Assembly: GCF_029227915.1 (NCBI RefSeq)
Contig: NC_079876.1
Coordinates: 19,406,001-19,470,000 of the forward strand
Direction of reading: 5' to 3'
DNA length: 64,000 bases
Origin: Hydractinia symbiolongicarpus
Taxonomy: Eukaryota; Cnidaria; Hydrozoa; Anthoathecata; Hydractiniidae
Below the pieces are notes generated by a model. The model saw nothing but the letters and a program-made list of their open reading frames with translations. It was not told the DNA's origin and did no database searches. Of this stretch, positions 35,860 to 48,059 are shown piece by piece (position 1 is the first letter of the stretch; each line of letters starts with the position of its first letter). Position numbers and translations under genes: made by a program.

Positions 35860-37880
35860 ATTTTTCTTACGAGCATTTTTTATTCTTCTATATGCATGCT
35901 TTAAAATGTTTTTTTAAAGCAAATTTAAAGAGCATATTTGCGAGTTCAATTCATTTTTAAGTTCATAGGTAAGCCTGAACAAAAATAATTTTTATGGTTA
36001 TAGGAAACTATGCATATTACATACTAATTGCAACTTTAATCATTAAAAAGGGAATTTTTCAGATTTGTCCGGGCTGAAAATATTTTAACAACATTATCAA
36101 TATTTTTAGGAAATCTTATTGGGAATTCGCACGTATGACTTGGTCGATTAGAATGCGCAAACTTGCAACTCTTTTTGCTTTTGCGACTTCTGATGGGAGA
36201 ATTTGGTACGCTTCCCTTTTTCCTGCTGCAGTATATAAGATGATATGACGAGCAAGGTATTCCTGCTAAACATTAACTTTCCCATTACATATTTATATGG
36301 TGGGACAGAATCTTAAAAGTTGAATGCACGAGCATTTTTTTATCGGATATGCAACATGAGTAGGACAGTAAAACAAATGAAACAAAGGAGTTGGAGTACA
36401 GGCAATCAGCACATTTACAATATTGTTGTGTTTATTTTTAAACCAAGTACGTTTTGCAAGTCAGGGTTCTTTTTAATATCCCTGATGTGGTTAAATCTGT
36501 TCTGTCTTGTGAGATTCAAACTTTGTCGGGAATAAATGTAAAAAATGTACTTGCACTGCAGAGAATACCTTAAAACGGTGTTCCAGATCTGTTTTTATCA
36601 ATCAAGGTTTTATTTTCATTAGCATCTTCATAAGCGCACCTTCGCTTGATATTTTCATTCTTCTCCCTAACTTCTTTGGTATGTTACTTCTCCACATCCT
36701 TTTATGGTAAGCTAAATCATCAATATGTATAACGCGTCTTTTCTTCCACTATAGCATCGGACTCGGATGGTAGCGACTTTGCCACCGACACTTCTGGTGT
36801 AAAACTAGCAATTGCTTCAGCTGATTAACTCCGAAATAATATTATCTAAGTCTTGCAAACCTTCGGATTTTCTAAAATAACAATTATTCATTTACTGAAA
36901 TATCCAGGGAACAACCTACCCATTTTTAACAGCACTTGAATAGCAAAGGTTGCGAATATGGTACATAAAGTCTGCTTTGAAATGATCTGAACTCACCCTT
37001 GACTACACACCAGGACTGCGCAGCATTGTCGTTCTTATGCTTGTGCGGTTAATTAGGCCGATCAGTAAGGGAAAATTTCTAACTTAGCAAACACTGCTAT
37101 TGTGACATACTACTTCTAATCAGCAGAGTTATAGAGCCTTCGCTAGATGACCAAAGACTAACTAAGCTACACAAAAACATCATCATAGATTAAACTAAAA
37201 AGATCCGTAGCAGAGTTAAGTAAACAACTTCATAATGGATCTAAATTTAGCTAAAAAAAAAGTCCTTCTTTGGCGAATTACGTCCGTTTTTCCATTTTGA
37301 AAGCCTGTGAGGCTTGCATTGCTTAATTAATAAAAATCTATTTAAATAGACCTTAAACAAACAAACTTCATCAATTTGGTGGCTCGACGTTGATCTAAAG
37401 AGGTTGAACTTGGCTCTCAAAACGTTGTTTATCCTAAATATGTGCAGGTGCTTCGTTACTCTCCCATTTTATTCGTCATTTAAAAAATCACCTAATTAGC
37501 AGTACGTGCATAGTTAGCAATTTTCGCTGGCAGTAGCTTTAATTAAACAAGAATTAAAATAACAGCCTTACAATGTTTTCAGTTACGTTGCGTCTCTTTA
37601 AAATAAAAAAGATTAAAAAAAAGACGTTGGGAAACTCATTGTCTTTTTATTAAAGCCGACCGTAATGCACCAATATCTTTATGAGTTCGTGAAGAAGGCA
37701 GCAGGTAGAATATCCGCTTGCAAACATCAACTCTGTGAAATGCTCACGTACATGCGTCCTACATTTTCTTAGTGTATTATTTCGCCTAGGGATGTTTAAT
37801 CGCGTTAACCATTCCTTTAAAGTATTTGTTAATAACGACGATACATTTTTAAGACTTCTGATTAAAATAACGTGTGAACT
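35860..37880. other. Intergenic; possible 5' part of the CAP gene not located
   Basis: No signal-peptide exon for the CAP gene could be fixed here. Short minus-strand readable pieces at 36597-36716 and 36730-36834 are noted but have no recognised family. A plus frame near 36120-36245 starts after a ttttag acceptor but has no partner. Confidence 0.35.
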
Positions 37881-40800
37881 ATGAGAGCAAACTTTGTTTT
37901 TAATTTAGAACGACCAATGAAACGTCGCACCGGCGGATTGTACCATGGAGCTCATGCTCCTAAAGTTACCCTGACTGAGGATCAAGTAGAAGAGATTCAC
38001 GATGCCTATATCGGTAAACTTACATTAATATTTTTAAAATATGTGTAAGAAAACAAAGGAATGCTTTATTCTTAACCAGTAAAAGAATGTTCATTAAGCA
38101 CTAACACAATTATAACTTTTATTTCCTTTTAGCTAATCCTCATACATACCTCCCGAAGTATTCAGGTTTGTGTTTTGGATAAATAAGAGTTCCTTTGGTT
38201 GCAACTTTTGTGAAAAACCATTTAGATGGTATTATGTAATTTCTACTATGTTCTTGAACATCTGTTTTATGTCTGGTTTGTAAAAAAAAGTTTACTGTTT
38301 TTACAGCGGAACCTTTAGAGGAACCAAACGTCCACATATATAGAACCATTTAGCAGGTGGAGTATATCATTTTAGCTTTGTCACATTGTGGACTTTTCCC
38401 CCTATTTTATTATTGATTGTATATGATAGATAAGATTGGTTGGATAATTTTAATAGTTTTATCAAAATACTTTCGGGTAATATTCCCATATTTATGTCGA
38501 ATAACTTGTTGGATATGTAAAGCATGTACTGCACATTATAAGATTGTATTGACTGCTTGAATCCATTGTATTTACTTTATTGTTGAAGAATCCCTTGTTG
38601 TTCTTGTAATTTAGTAGAACCTCAGCCTTGGTTTGTTCCTGGTATATTTTTAAAAGTTGCCGAAATGAATGCTCGCCATTTTGTTAAATGTACAGTTGTT
38701 CTAGTAAAAATAAAAGAGTGCATGTTCCGCACTTGGTGTTCAGCACACTGTACTTTACCTGTTATCGCCACACAAAATATAATTGTATCATCAAAATTAT
38801 AATTAGGGAATTTAACTTTAAATATTCCATAAGCTAAATGTTTCTCGATACACGATAATATAATAGCAAGGGACTTGGGAAATATAATTATTTTCATGGA
38901 ATATTAATATTTTCTCGCAGCTCAGAGGATACCAGTGACAAAACCCATCTACGTATGTGAAGATAAAGGTAACTGACTTCATTCTTTGTTTTTCAAAACA
39001 TTACATCACGAAGTTTTTTTCTTGGTGTTGGTTTCTTACAAAATAGAGCACACCTCTCCCAGTTAACGTAAAAAAAATCGTATTTTTCTACACCCGTTTT
39101 TAAGTTTTTGTTCCTTCTTTGTCCGTACCGATAATTTTCAAGTGTTTCTTCTCCTTTCTTTCTTTTTCTTATTTATCCTGTGCCAAGACCTGTAGCATTT
39201 TTAACATCAAGATGAAACACGAACAGACTCCTAATACGACAGACATAATCTTTGAAAGTTGTGGGCTTAGTGGCAGCACCATATAATATCAAAACGGCAA
39301 TACAGATATTTGTCCTATTTTTAAACTGTGTCTAAAACTCTGGAGAATGAGCATATGAATTATTGTAGAACTGGTAAAAAAAAGTACACAAAAAGATATA
39401 CAAGTTTATATAGTTTAATGTCAGATTAAGCAATAAATAACGAAGCAGCTTATCCGTATTATAAAGACTCAATTAACCTGAACCTTTTTAATTATCAATT
39501 TTTGGTTTTAAATTGCGAGTTCCTAAATGAAATAAAATGCCTAAATTTTAAGACATGGGTTATAGATATGATGAAAATATATGTCGTTGTAATGAGATTA
39601 GATTGCTCAGCAAGGCTCCTATAGCATGTTTCATCATCCAGCTACATCATTGGTATTTCATATATGTAATCGCACGTTTACGAGTTCAATTAGGAAATAA
39701 TCGAACTAGTATTTTTTTTTTGCTTTTAATTTTCCGAGTCCGTTAGGACGAGCATAAATTTATAAAGCAAAAAAATTACAAGTTCGATTATTTCCAATTG
39801 CACGAGTAAACGTTCGATTACGAGCTAATCACACAATTTGTAAGAGTAGCACAGGATGTCAATTTCAATGTTTTGATTTTTTTATTACCCGATTTATAAT
39901 TAGTTCGATTCATTGTAAAGATATCTTTTTTTGACTTATCATAAAACGCGAGAAAATAAATATTTAAATTATCGGCGCTCCTTAAAGAGGAGTGCAATTA
40001 AGATATAATAGCACTCCGCACAGTGCAATTACGATATAATTTGCACTGTAGAAGAAGCGCCAAACGCATCGTGTGATTATTATCAGTTATTGCACTTTTT
40101 AATAATAAAAAAGTGTTTCGCTACACAAGAAGAGTATTAAAGCTGCAATGGCATAGTATATAGAAATGTATATCTATTTCTTTATTGTTCATTCATGTAT
40201 TTTTTGTAGTTTGCCAATTTGTTTTAAGGTGATTTACCATATCGTTTACTGAGTCATTTTTACACGTCTCCAAGCACTGTGATCATCATTTTGTTCCGTT
40301 TTTGGCAGAATGCCTCATCAAACATACGATTTTGTATTTTATGAGAAGTGCTTTCTAAGAACTATAATAACGAAATATTAAAAAAAATCTGCTTTAAAGT
40401 TAAGAAACATCAAATATCAAGGCTGGACTCAAAAGTAAAGTTACTTTTTTTAAAAAAATTACATGACCCAATTGTGGTGATGGATATTGGAACGGGCTTT
40501 GAGATTGGGCATGTATTTTACACCTAATTTAGTTAAGGTGTTTATATGCAGCGTTTTTAAAATTTAGAAGCTTGTCTGTATGCTCATAACAAATTACGAT
40601 CGTACCACAGCGTTGAAACATTAGCTTGGGATGAAAGACTGGTGAAAGACTCGAAGAATTGGGCAATTTATTTACTGGAGAATGATTATTTTGAACATGA
40701 TAGCTGTTACCCTGATGGTGAGAATTTGTATTTAATGCCATCAGATCCTAATTGGAATCGCATCTATCAAGCTGTTCAAATGTTGTAAGTGCCTTTTTAT

Positions 40801-41340
40801 GACAAAAAGTAAGAAGAGCGCACACTTAAAACAACTGTTTCGTTCCTATGTTAAGTTTATTTTTTTTATTTTATTTTATTACATTCTGCTAGTTACGAAG
40901 AAATTGCGAAGTACAATTTTGAACATCCTGAAATTTATGAAACAAACGAACAAGCATTTAAACAGATTGGTCATTTTTCCCAAATTGTTTGGAAGGAAAC
41001 AAACAAAATTGGATCTTGCGTGGCTTTTGATAATGCATCAAAGAAGACCATAATTGTTTGTAGATATAATATTGGACAGAGTTATGACTTTTCCACTCAA
41101 GTTCCGCAGCAAGTTGTAAATGGTGAGAATGTTGTTGTTTTTTATTATTACATTTTAGCAGTAGGCTATAGGTAAGGCAGGGAAATGTAAAGAAAGTTTT
41201 TGTTAAAAAAATGTTCGATTGTAAAAAGATTTAACTTGCATCTAGATAATGGCGAATTATTCATTCCACAATGCGAAGATCTTATCTGGGAAAACGATGT
41301 TAAGCCAACCTTGCATCGAGTGGATCACTACATGATGTAA
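37881..41340 (+). CDS. CAP/SCP (PR-1-like) domain protein, multi-exon
   Basis: Exons 37909-38013, 38133-38165, 38921-38968, 40568-40784, 40893-41122 and 41246-41340 join in phase; most introns are phase 1. The first small exons give a Lys/Arg- and His-containing N-terminal region. The CAP domain starts in exon 4 (AHNKLRSYH, W-D-E-R-L, then GENLY). It continues in exon 5 with the family signature GHFSQIVWKETNKIGSC and IIVCRYNIG. The two histidines and the glutamate of the CAP cavity are present. The protein ends D-H-Y-M-M at taa. The true N-terminus is uncertain: an in-frame ATG at 37881 runs straight into exon 1, but codes for no signal peptide, so an upstream exon is likely. CAP proteins are mostly secreted, with sterol/lipid-binding, immune, reproductive or venom roles; none can be chosen here. 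Confidence 0.85.
38307..38356 (+). other. Exon-like segment in CAP intron with stop codon
   Basis: Bounded by tttttacag and cag|gtggag. In the phase of the neighbouring exons it reads A-E-P-L-E-E-P-N-V-H-I-Y-R-T-I then tag. Including it would end the protein before the CAP domain; skipping it keeps the frame. It could be an alternative terminal (poison) exon or chance. Confidence 0.3.
39667..39820. repeat. Inverted repeat (about 43-bp arms) inside CAP intron
   Basis: 39667-39710 pairs with 39778-39820: taatcgcacgtttacgagtt-type sequence against its diverged complement. A loop of about 67 bp separates the arms. Probably a MITE-like fold-back. Confidence 0.65.
39974..40061. repeat. Cloverleaf-like nested hairpins inside CAP intron
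   Basis: An outer stem (ggcgctcctt with aagaagcgcc, one mismatch) encloses two adjacent stem-loops. These are ggagtgc/gcactcc at 39989-40017 and acagtgcaa/ttgcactgt at 40020-40049, with nearly the same loop (attaagatataat / ttacgatataa). Confidence 0.65.
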
Positions 41341-41375
41341 CAACCTTGCATCAAGTGGATCACTACATGATGTAA
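41306..41375 (+). repeat. 35-bp tandem duplication across the CAP stop codon
   Basis: caaccttgcatcgagtggat and the next 15 bases (41306-41340, ending in the stop taa) are repeated at 41341-41375 with one mismatch. The second copy is in the 3' UTR. Confidence 0.85.
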
Positions 41376-42608
41376 CTTGTTTGTTAAGTATACCATATTG
41401 ATACAATAAGTTGGTTCTAAACACTAAATGATAATGGCAATTTTTGAAAATACAAACATGTACAACCCACTTTATTAATTTTTGAAAAAAAGATAAAATT
41501 TCCCTTGCTTGTGATATTTGAACATGTTCGAATAGAGTTACATCTGTTGCTGGTGAATATGGAGTCATTTTTATTAAAAACACGACGAAGCTAGACAACT
41601 TGTGTATTTACGCAGACCTGCCTACCTATAAATATTTAATTATGAGTAAAAACATTGTATGATACACATGTCTTAATCCTACAATAACAAGACAGCACTG
41701 ATTGAAATTTTGATTGAAATATTTGTGTACCTTTTACCTACAATAATTTTGTTTCCTGCTCTCGTTATCAACAAATTCTGGAATTTACCTCCATTCCTCA
41801 GTCTCCACTCTGTTCGACTTGTACAAGCAAACCAGTGAAAGTCGATTTTGCAACGTTCGCGTTATTGATAACATATAAGAAAAAACATTGAAATTATTAT
41901 ATAAATACAAACTAAAACTGAAAATATTTACCCATTTTGTGGCATTATCATATTTTTATATTCTTTAGACACTTGTCTATATTTAAGCGTGCTTAATATG
42001 GGTCACTTATAACTTGAAAAAAGCATAAGGTAATTTTAGTTGAGCATGGGTCATACCTTTCTTATGCCGTATGTTACATGTTATTTTTATAAAAATGACG
42101 TTTATAAGCATGTACATGCTCAGGGAAAATTTTAAGCAGGGTTTAAGTGTATTGGTTGGCTTTGGCGGACCCTTTTGATGTTTGTTTTGTGTTATGATTA
42201 TTTTCATTAGACAGTTTTTTTATGTACAAATAAAAGTTACTACTATACTGTCTGAACTCGCCTCTTGTGATGAAACACAATTGTAGTTGTAATTATTTAT
42301 AAGTATAACGTAAGCAAACTCTAAGCCTGATTTTGTTACTTTTTACATATTCATAACAATAAAATAGAACAGAAAAAGAATGTTGGAGTAATTTGGCATA
42401 TTGGTAGTACATTAAATTTATATATTTTGTACTTATCGCATGGCACATAAGTGTTTTCCAAACTCGACGTATTTAAAACGACCGACCTATGGCCACCAAC
42501 TGGATTAAAAAACCTATCAGTATCCACAGCCACAATGTGAATTGCATCTTTTGTGCGTATTTTCAAGGAACGAAAACTGTGAAGCTAGTCACCTTGATAT
42601 AAGTTACC

Positions 42609-42729
42609 CTGCACATTATCTTCCCAATGCTGCAAAAGTAATGGATTGAGTGAAACTTGAACCCAGGATCTCTTGTTCTAGTCACACTGGATCCATCATC
42701 TTTGCAGCACTTAGGAAGATAATGTGCAG
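42609..42729. repeat. Hairpin element with tRNA-like B box in its loop
   Basis: Arms 42609-42636 and 42701-42729 pair almost perfectly: ctgcacattatcttcc, a short gap, then tgctgcaaa. The loop on the minus strand contains gggttcaag, a good B-box, so the element may be a small tRNA-derived fold-back. Confidence 0.65.
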
Positions 42730-43234
42730 AGTCACCTATATCTATATATATATATCACATATGCACCGTTGTTTCTATAACATTGTTACTTTGCAGTTGC
42801 CAATCTCATTCTGTTGTTCTCCATGTCAACTTTTTCTCCATTATTTGCTCGTTGAGGTTCATAAAACCGAAATTACAGTAATTTTGTTTTAATAAAAAAT
42901 GAAGTTTGCAATGCTTTCATGCATTTAAAGACCAAGGCTTGTCCGAGGACACAACACAGGTGTTCATAATATTCTAATACGCATGCGCATAACCAGACAA
43001 CGCATATTACATTATAGTGCAGAATCCGAATAGAAACTTCATTCCCACTTATCGCACATTTTCAGGAACAGCGCTTCTTCTCATATCTTCTCAACAATAG
43101 ATTAGAACAAAAAAACAACAGTATTGAAGTATTTTGATATATTGGTATGGTGAGATAAAAAAAAAGGTTGCAATCTCGTGGCACTCCCAAGTACTTTGTC
43201 ACGGAAAAGCATTGACAACAGAAATTTGTTACCT

Positions 43235-43375
43235 TTTACATATCTGTTCCCACTGGAATTTGATGATCATCTGCCGTGTTTAGATGGCAGTGATGCCATT
43301 ATTCGCAGCAACACCAGCTCTATACCGCATATAATTTGCAGCAGCACCAGTTCGGAGCGCACAGAATGAAAGCCA
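43235..43375. repeat. Dispersed repeat, copy 2 (first copy at 22165-22290)
   Basis: Same word order as copy 1 in the same orientation, including tgccgtgttta and gcgcacagaatga. This copy has an extra internal cagcagcaccag/cagcaacaccag duplication. Confidence 0.5.
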
Positions 43376-45239
43376 AACCTTTGCGATAGCTTTTGCATCG
43401 CATTCAAGGTCGTGAAATGATTTCCTTGCAGTTTCTTAGTATATGGCAAAGTTCCCTAAAACGTTGTGGCTTTTATTTATTTTCGCTAAAAGACAAATTA
43501 ATTATGAATCGGGTTAAAATCTTAAATTAATTGTGCACAAAGTCTTTCGTAATCATGTTACTGGACATTTAGAATTACCAGTGGAGTTATATACACAATA
43601 TCAACTTCTCTTAAGGCTAACTTTCAATGCTACTAACTAGCTGATGCGAAACAATCCTACCACGCAAACAATATAAACCGTGTGTTCATGAAGTTTAAAC
43701 TGTCTCCGTAAAATGCAATTATCTCTTTAATTTTGTCTACTGTGAATTATTCTTTCTTAGTGCTCGTTTTTTCAACTAATCTCTTTGCGCCTGTAAAAGC
43801 TAACTTAACAATTGAGTGATCTGTTGGCGACAAAAGACCTGCATTATTGTGTCTCTAGCGTATCACGCAAAGTGTAGTAATTATTGTACTTATTAAACAG
43901 CCTGCAATTACCAAGTCGTTAAAATAAAGGCACACAAAAAAGGGGTCAGCAGGACAATGTTTAACAGCCGTATATTTAGAGCTACAAACTACCCACTTCT
44001 GCCTAGCTCTCCTTTACTTAGAAAGTTTTTAACACTGCTTTTTTACTCCAATTTAACTAACAAAGTCATATTTTAAGATAAAATTGTCAACTTTCTTGTT
44101 TATGTCATCGGCAAAACGATAGATTATAAACGTGCTGAACTTCTGTTGAATGTAATTAAATGACTCGTAATCTATCCCCCAGCTGTCAGAATTAGTTATT
44201 TTATTCTGTACCCCGCTCCGCAACCTATGCTATGTTGATTTATACTCCAGGAAAACACTAAAAAAATATCATAAATAAACGGTACGTCTCCTTAAAAAAC
44301 CGTAAAAATAGTTAGAATATTCTGCAAAGCATTAAGCAATGTTTAATGAATTTTAGTATAAACTAGCCGGGGTCAATATTTAAGTACTGTGTATAAAAAA
44401 TAAACCCACAATATTAGAATAAAAAGTGTTACCTTTTGCAGTGCTTTGTTAATGTAGGGGCGTTAAAGATGAAAGGAAAGATGTATGAATGGTGTACCTA
44501 CAGGAATAAAGAAACATTGAATAAGAGTGTAGTTGACACTACAAATAAAACTCTTTACTGAGTTAATGCCTGCTGGTCCCCCAGACATTTGTTATTGTCC
44601 GTATTAGCTGTGATGCACAGGGGTATCAGTTTTGCCAAAAGGTTATCCAAAGATAAATTTTCTGAATAAACTTAAACCTCATTGTCGCCAGTTTTAAACT
44701 GAAGCATTACTCTCTAAGTGGTTAACGTGCATCCCTGAGTATTTATAATTGGTTTTAATAAGAAGAACAAAACAAATAAAAATATAAACAACACGGTGTT
44801 TAATATCGACCACCTAAACCAAGAAAAGGAAGTGGTTTTGTCCAAATGACAATTAATAGTATTTCATTACAGTTACGCACTTCCCATCCTGGTAGATGTG
44901 GGTAGCCGATTTCAACCCTCTTTTCCTCGGCTTTTTTTCCCGCCAAACGAAGTCAGCACGGTCACAGAGTGAGTAGTAAGAATATGAATGAAACACATAA
45001 GCACAAAACAGAAATTACATTTTTATTAAAGAGATATTAAACACAGTAGGTGATGGATGATTAAAAAGAATGATAAAAATTATAAAATGGCAGCTTTGGG
45101 AAGTTCCACCACCAACTGTGAGTAATAACCTTGGCTTTTAGTTTGTGAACTTTAACTACATACGGGTATTATAATATAGAAGTCGTTAACCCGTGGAAAA
45201 ATCGACTGGGTAAGTCACAAGTCAAGGTGTGACCCGCCA

Positions 45240-45615
45240 TTGAGCCGTAAACTGTGTCACACAATTAGGTGGAGCGCTTTAGTACAGGTATACAGTATGT
45301 CGTAAATCAAGTGAAGCGCATACACCATTATAGTTTTTCGATTGTAACATATTTTTTAAAAAATAACCTTCCCGCAACGATAGCTGAAATAAAACAGAGT
45401 TTACATACCGTTGTTACCCCGTCATAATTTTATTTCGCAGAATAAGTGTATGTGAAAGTTAAAAAATTAATTATGACACTGGGCTGAGCATTTAGTACAG
45501 TCAAACAGTGTTGCACAGGCGCTTAGGAAAATGAAACGGTACATTGTAACACAGGGCTGAGCAGTATTAGTACAGTAAACTGAGTTGAAGAGGCGTATAG
45601 ATAGCGGTAATATCC
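45240..45615. repeat. Three diverged tandem copies of a roughly 90-bp unit
   Basis: Words such as acacagggctgagca...ttagtacag...aaac(t/a)g.gttg..gaggcg recur at about 45255-45315, 45478-45525 and 45548-45600, with gaps. No coding sequence. Confidence 0.5.
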
Positions 45616-46365
45616 AGTAAAACTTCATTGCAACTACGGTTTAAATAAAAATACGGGGAACAGCCTGCCATTTTATTTGCAGAAAATTTTTTCAGGAAAA
45701 TAAAAAAAGATGTTGCCACCTATAGCTATAACCATTTCGCATAAAAATTATATACTGCTTAAGAATATTTTTGTATAGCCAAACTGCATTTTTATATATA
45801 CTTTCACTTTTTAAGTAGAGATATAGCTAGCTACATGGCTACATTATCAACATAAAAATAAATGTTGGTTAGGATAAAAAGCTCTTATACCATACAGAGT
45901 AGTAATAAGGCAGTCTCTAGCTAGCTAGCTAGGTAGCTAACTTCCAAAATCTTCGTTCCTAGCCAAACATCCTAAAACTGGTGCGTTTAAGATCTGTATG
46001 TGGCCAAAAAACGTGATAATATATTTATCCTAACATTGAAAACAAACAGAACACAAATATTACAAAAATTTAAAGCTTTCAGAAGATAAAAAGTCAAACA
46101 AACCTCATTGCCTGACCATACACGACCATTTTTAAAATCAAAATGGCCTTCGTTCCATCAGCCGCGAAAATCTATTGAATAATAATATAGCGAAAATCTT
46201 GGATTCTTTTTGGTCGCGAAAATCTTGGATTGTTTTTTAAAGAATCAAGCGTCGTGATTAGTATACTACGCGCAAGCGATGAAAACAAAGTCGGCAAAAA
46301 TATATCGCATTTGGTATTGGTGCGCATTTTAAAATTTCGTGTTTCCTCCACGGGACACGGCTTTC

Positions 46366-46388
46366 GCAGACAGACAGACAGACAGACG
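46366..46388. repeat. (CAGA)n tetranucleotide repeat
   Basis: Five to six tandem caga/gaca units. Confidence 0.85.
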
Positions 46389-46599
46389 ACGGATATTATT
46401 AAAGAAATACATTATGGGACAAAAAATGTTGGACATAACTTTCGTCGCACAAAACTTTCGTCATCTGCAGACAATTTTTTGGCCATAAATACCGCTCGCG
46501 GCTTCCCCTGCCTGCGTATGTTTAAAAAGCTATTTGACATAGCGAGCGATTTTTTTACACAAAATAGATTTATTTGGCAACACATTTTTACACCATCGC

Positions 46600-46930
46600 C
46601 AAAACTTCTCATTTTATATTTAGAAATTGTGTAATGCGTTTTTATGTCAAGCACATTATTATTGGGTCTTTAATTACTTCATCAAACCTACTATACCTAA
46701 AAGCTTACACTTGCGAAAAAAATCTTTGACAAAAGTTTAATCGTCAAAAAAGCGACACAAAAAGCTGGATCAATTTTTTTAACAAGCTGTACATCATAGT
46801 AAAGATCTTAGAAAATGCATAACGAAGGACTAACTCATTAGTATTTCGTTGCAACGCATGATGACGGATGATAACGAAGTCGTAATGAGTGCCTTGAAGA
46901 CATTTTGATTTCAAACAATTCTTTTCTTAA
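46600..46930 (+). repeat. Segmental duplication block, third copy
   Basis: gaaattgtgtaatgcgtttttatgtcaa followed by gtatttcgttgcaacgcatgatgacgg matches, in order, 24470-24500 and 49755-49785, then 50150-50175. It shows that a third unit of the array begins here, upstream of the exon at 47631. Confidence 0.5.
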
Positions 46931-47397
46931 CACTCAAATGCTCACAGTTCAGAAACATTTGGAATATTTTTTATTTGAGAAATAAAGATCAAATTGCTAA
47001 ACTTAGACGAAGGTTTCATTTTTACAAATTAGGTTTTATTTTTAAATACATTTATTAATTAATTTATTAATTATCAAGTTCGTTATTCAACGGATATTAT
47101 AATTAACCTTGGGAACACAAATCGCATCAACAGTTTGAAAACAACGTTCTTACGTTAATTTGAAACTTTCTTTCAAAACGTTGTAAATACAGTTTTAAAT
47201 GGAACATTTATAGATCGATGATATGTGTATTGAGGAAGATTTAGTTGATAGATAAATTGCGATTGAATTAGATGTGTGCCGTATGGACACTAATGGCATA
47301 TGTGTGGGTGGATGGATGGGTCAAACAGGACGAACACGTAAGGTTCAACTTTAAACCTTTTAACCTTTATTTTTTCCAGCCATTTCAAATTTGCAGT

Positions 47398-47463
47398 AAG
47401 AGGCGTTGTAATTCCTTTCTGGTATTTCGAAATAAAATAAAACTTCTGAAAGCAATTAATTAA
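47398..47463 (+). pseudogene. Short repeated exon with FWY core, copy 2
   Basis: After atttgcag the frame reads R-G-V-V-I-P-F-W-Y-F-E-I-K then taa. The preceding sequence with catatgtgtgggtggatgg parallels 58775-58830. It is compared with the open copy at 33107-33188. Confidence 0.35.
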
Positions 47464-47527
47464 GCCAAGGAAAACCTATAAACTTTATAATGGGGATTTT
47501 CTCCTGTTTTATTATGATTTCCGAGCA

Positions 47528-47552
47528 ATATATACATATATATATATATATA
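47528..47552. repeat. (TA)n microsatellite
   Basis: About ten ta units with one c interruption. Confidence 0.8.
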
Positions 47553-47630
47553 AGTTTACAAACACTTTCTCGTAAAATGTAATAGTTATTTCACGACAAT
47601 AGTGTAAACCTATATAAGAGCGGCAACTAA

Positions 47631-48059
47631 ATGGCTACATGTACTATGTTACATATTGCAATACTTTGTGTAGTAATGATCCAGGTATTTTTCATTTTAT
47701 TTTTTCGTTTTACTAAAAAAGGTTATTGGATTAAGTAAATGCCATCAAAAAAGGGATGGTTTACCTTTCCCGTCTGTAACTTTTTGCAGTCATTAGTGAT
47801 GCGTATATTATTGCGGTAGTGTAACGGCTGATTTCTCTATTGTATTTAAATTGCATTGTTATTAGGAAAAAAATTCGGCAGTCCTGAATCTTGCATTTAT
47901 AATAAGCCGTATGTTTTTTCTTATATGTGGAACTTTGAATTTTATAATAGTTTTTCATGTGGAATAAAATCCAAACATGTTGAAAAGGAAAAAAGACCAA
48001 CTGAAAATGTAATCATAAAAAAATCACCAATTAATCAAATCACAATTACCCTTCACTGA
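47631..48059 (+). CDS. Possible small secreted protein gene (second duplicated gene type), copy 1
   Basis: 47631-47684 encodes MATCTMLHIAILCVVMIQ, a signal-peptide-like N-terminus ending at cag|gtattt in phase 0. A downstream frame (from about 47863 to the stop at 48057-48059) reads KKFGSPESCIYNKPYVFSYM and then a Lys-rich tail. However, the obvious attag acceptor there gives another phase, so the join is not proven. A second signal-like exon nearly identical in layout is at 59076. A tatataag lies only 20 bases before the first ATG, so translation might start at the second ATG (47646). Could be a pseudogene. Confidence 0.35.

Larger units (their letters stand above)
41376..46600. other. Long intergenic stretch, repeats only
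   Basis: No supported gene. It holds the hairpin at 42609-42729, the dispersed repeat at 43235-43375, the three-copy repeat at 45240-45615, a tagctagctagc run near 45918, and a (cagA)n run at 46366-46388. Confidence 0.45.

Noticed and set aside
36597-36834. Minus-strand readable pieces (S-A-E-A-I-A-S-F-T-P and K-R-M-W-R-S-N-I-P-K-K)
   Set aside because: Composition is protein-like, but stops, lack of splice sites and no recognised family leave too little support.
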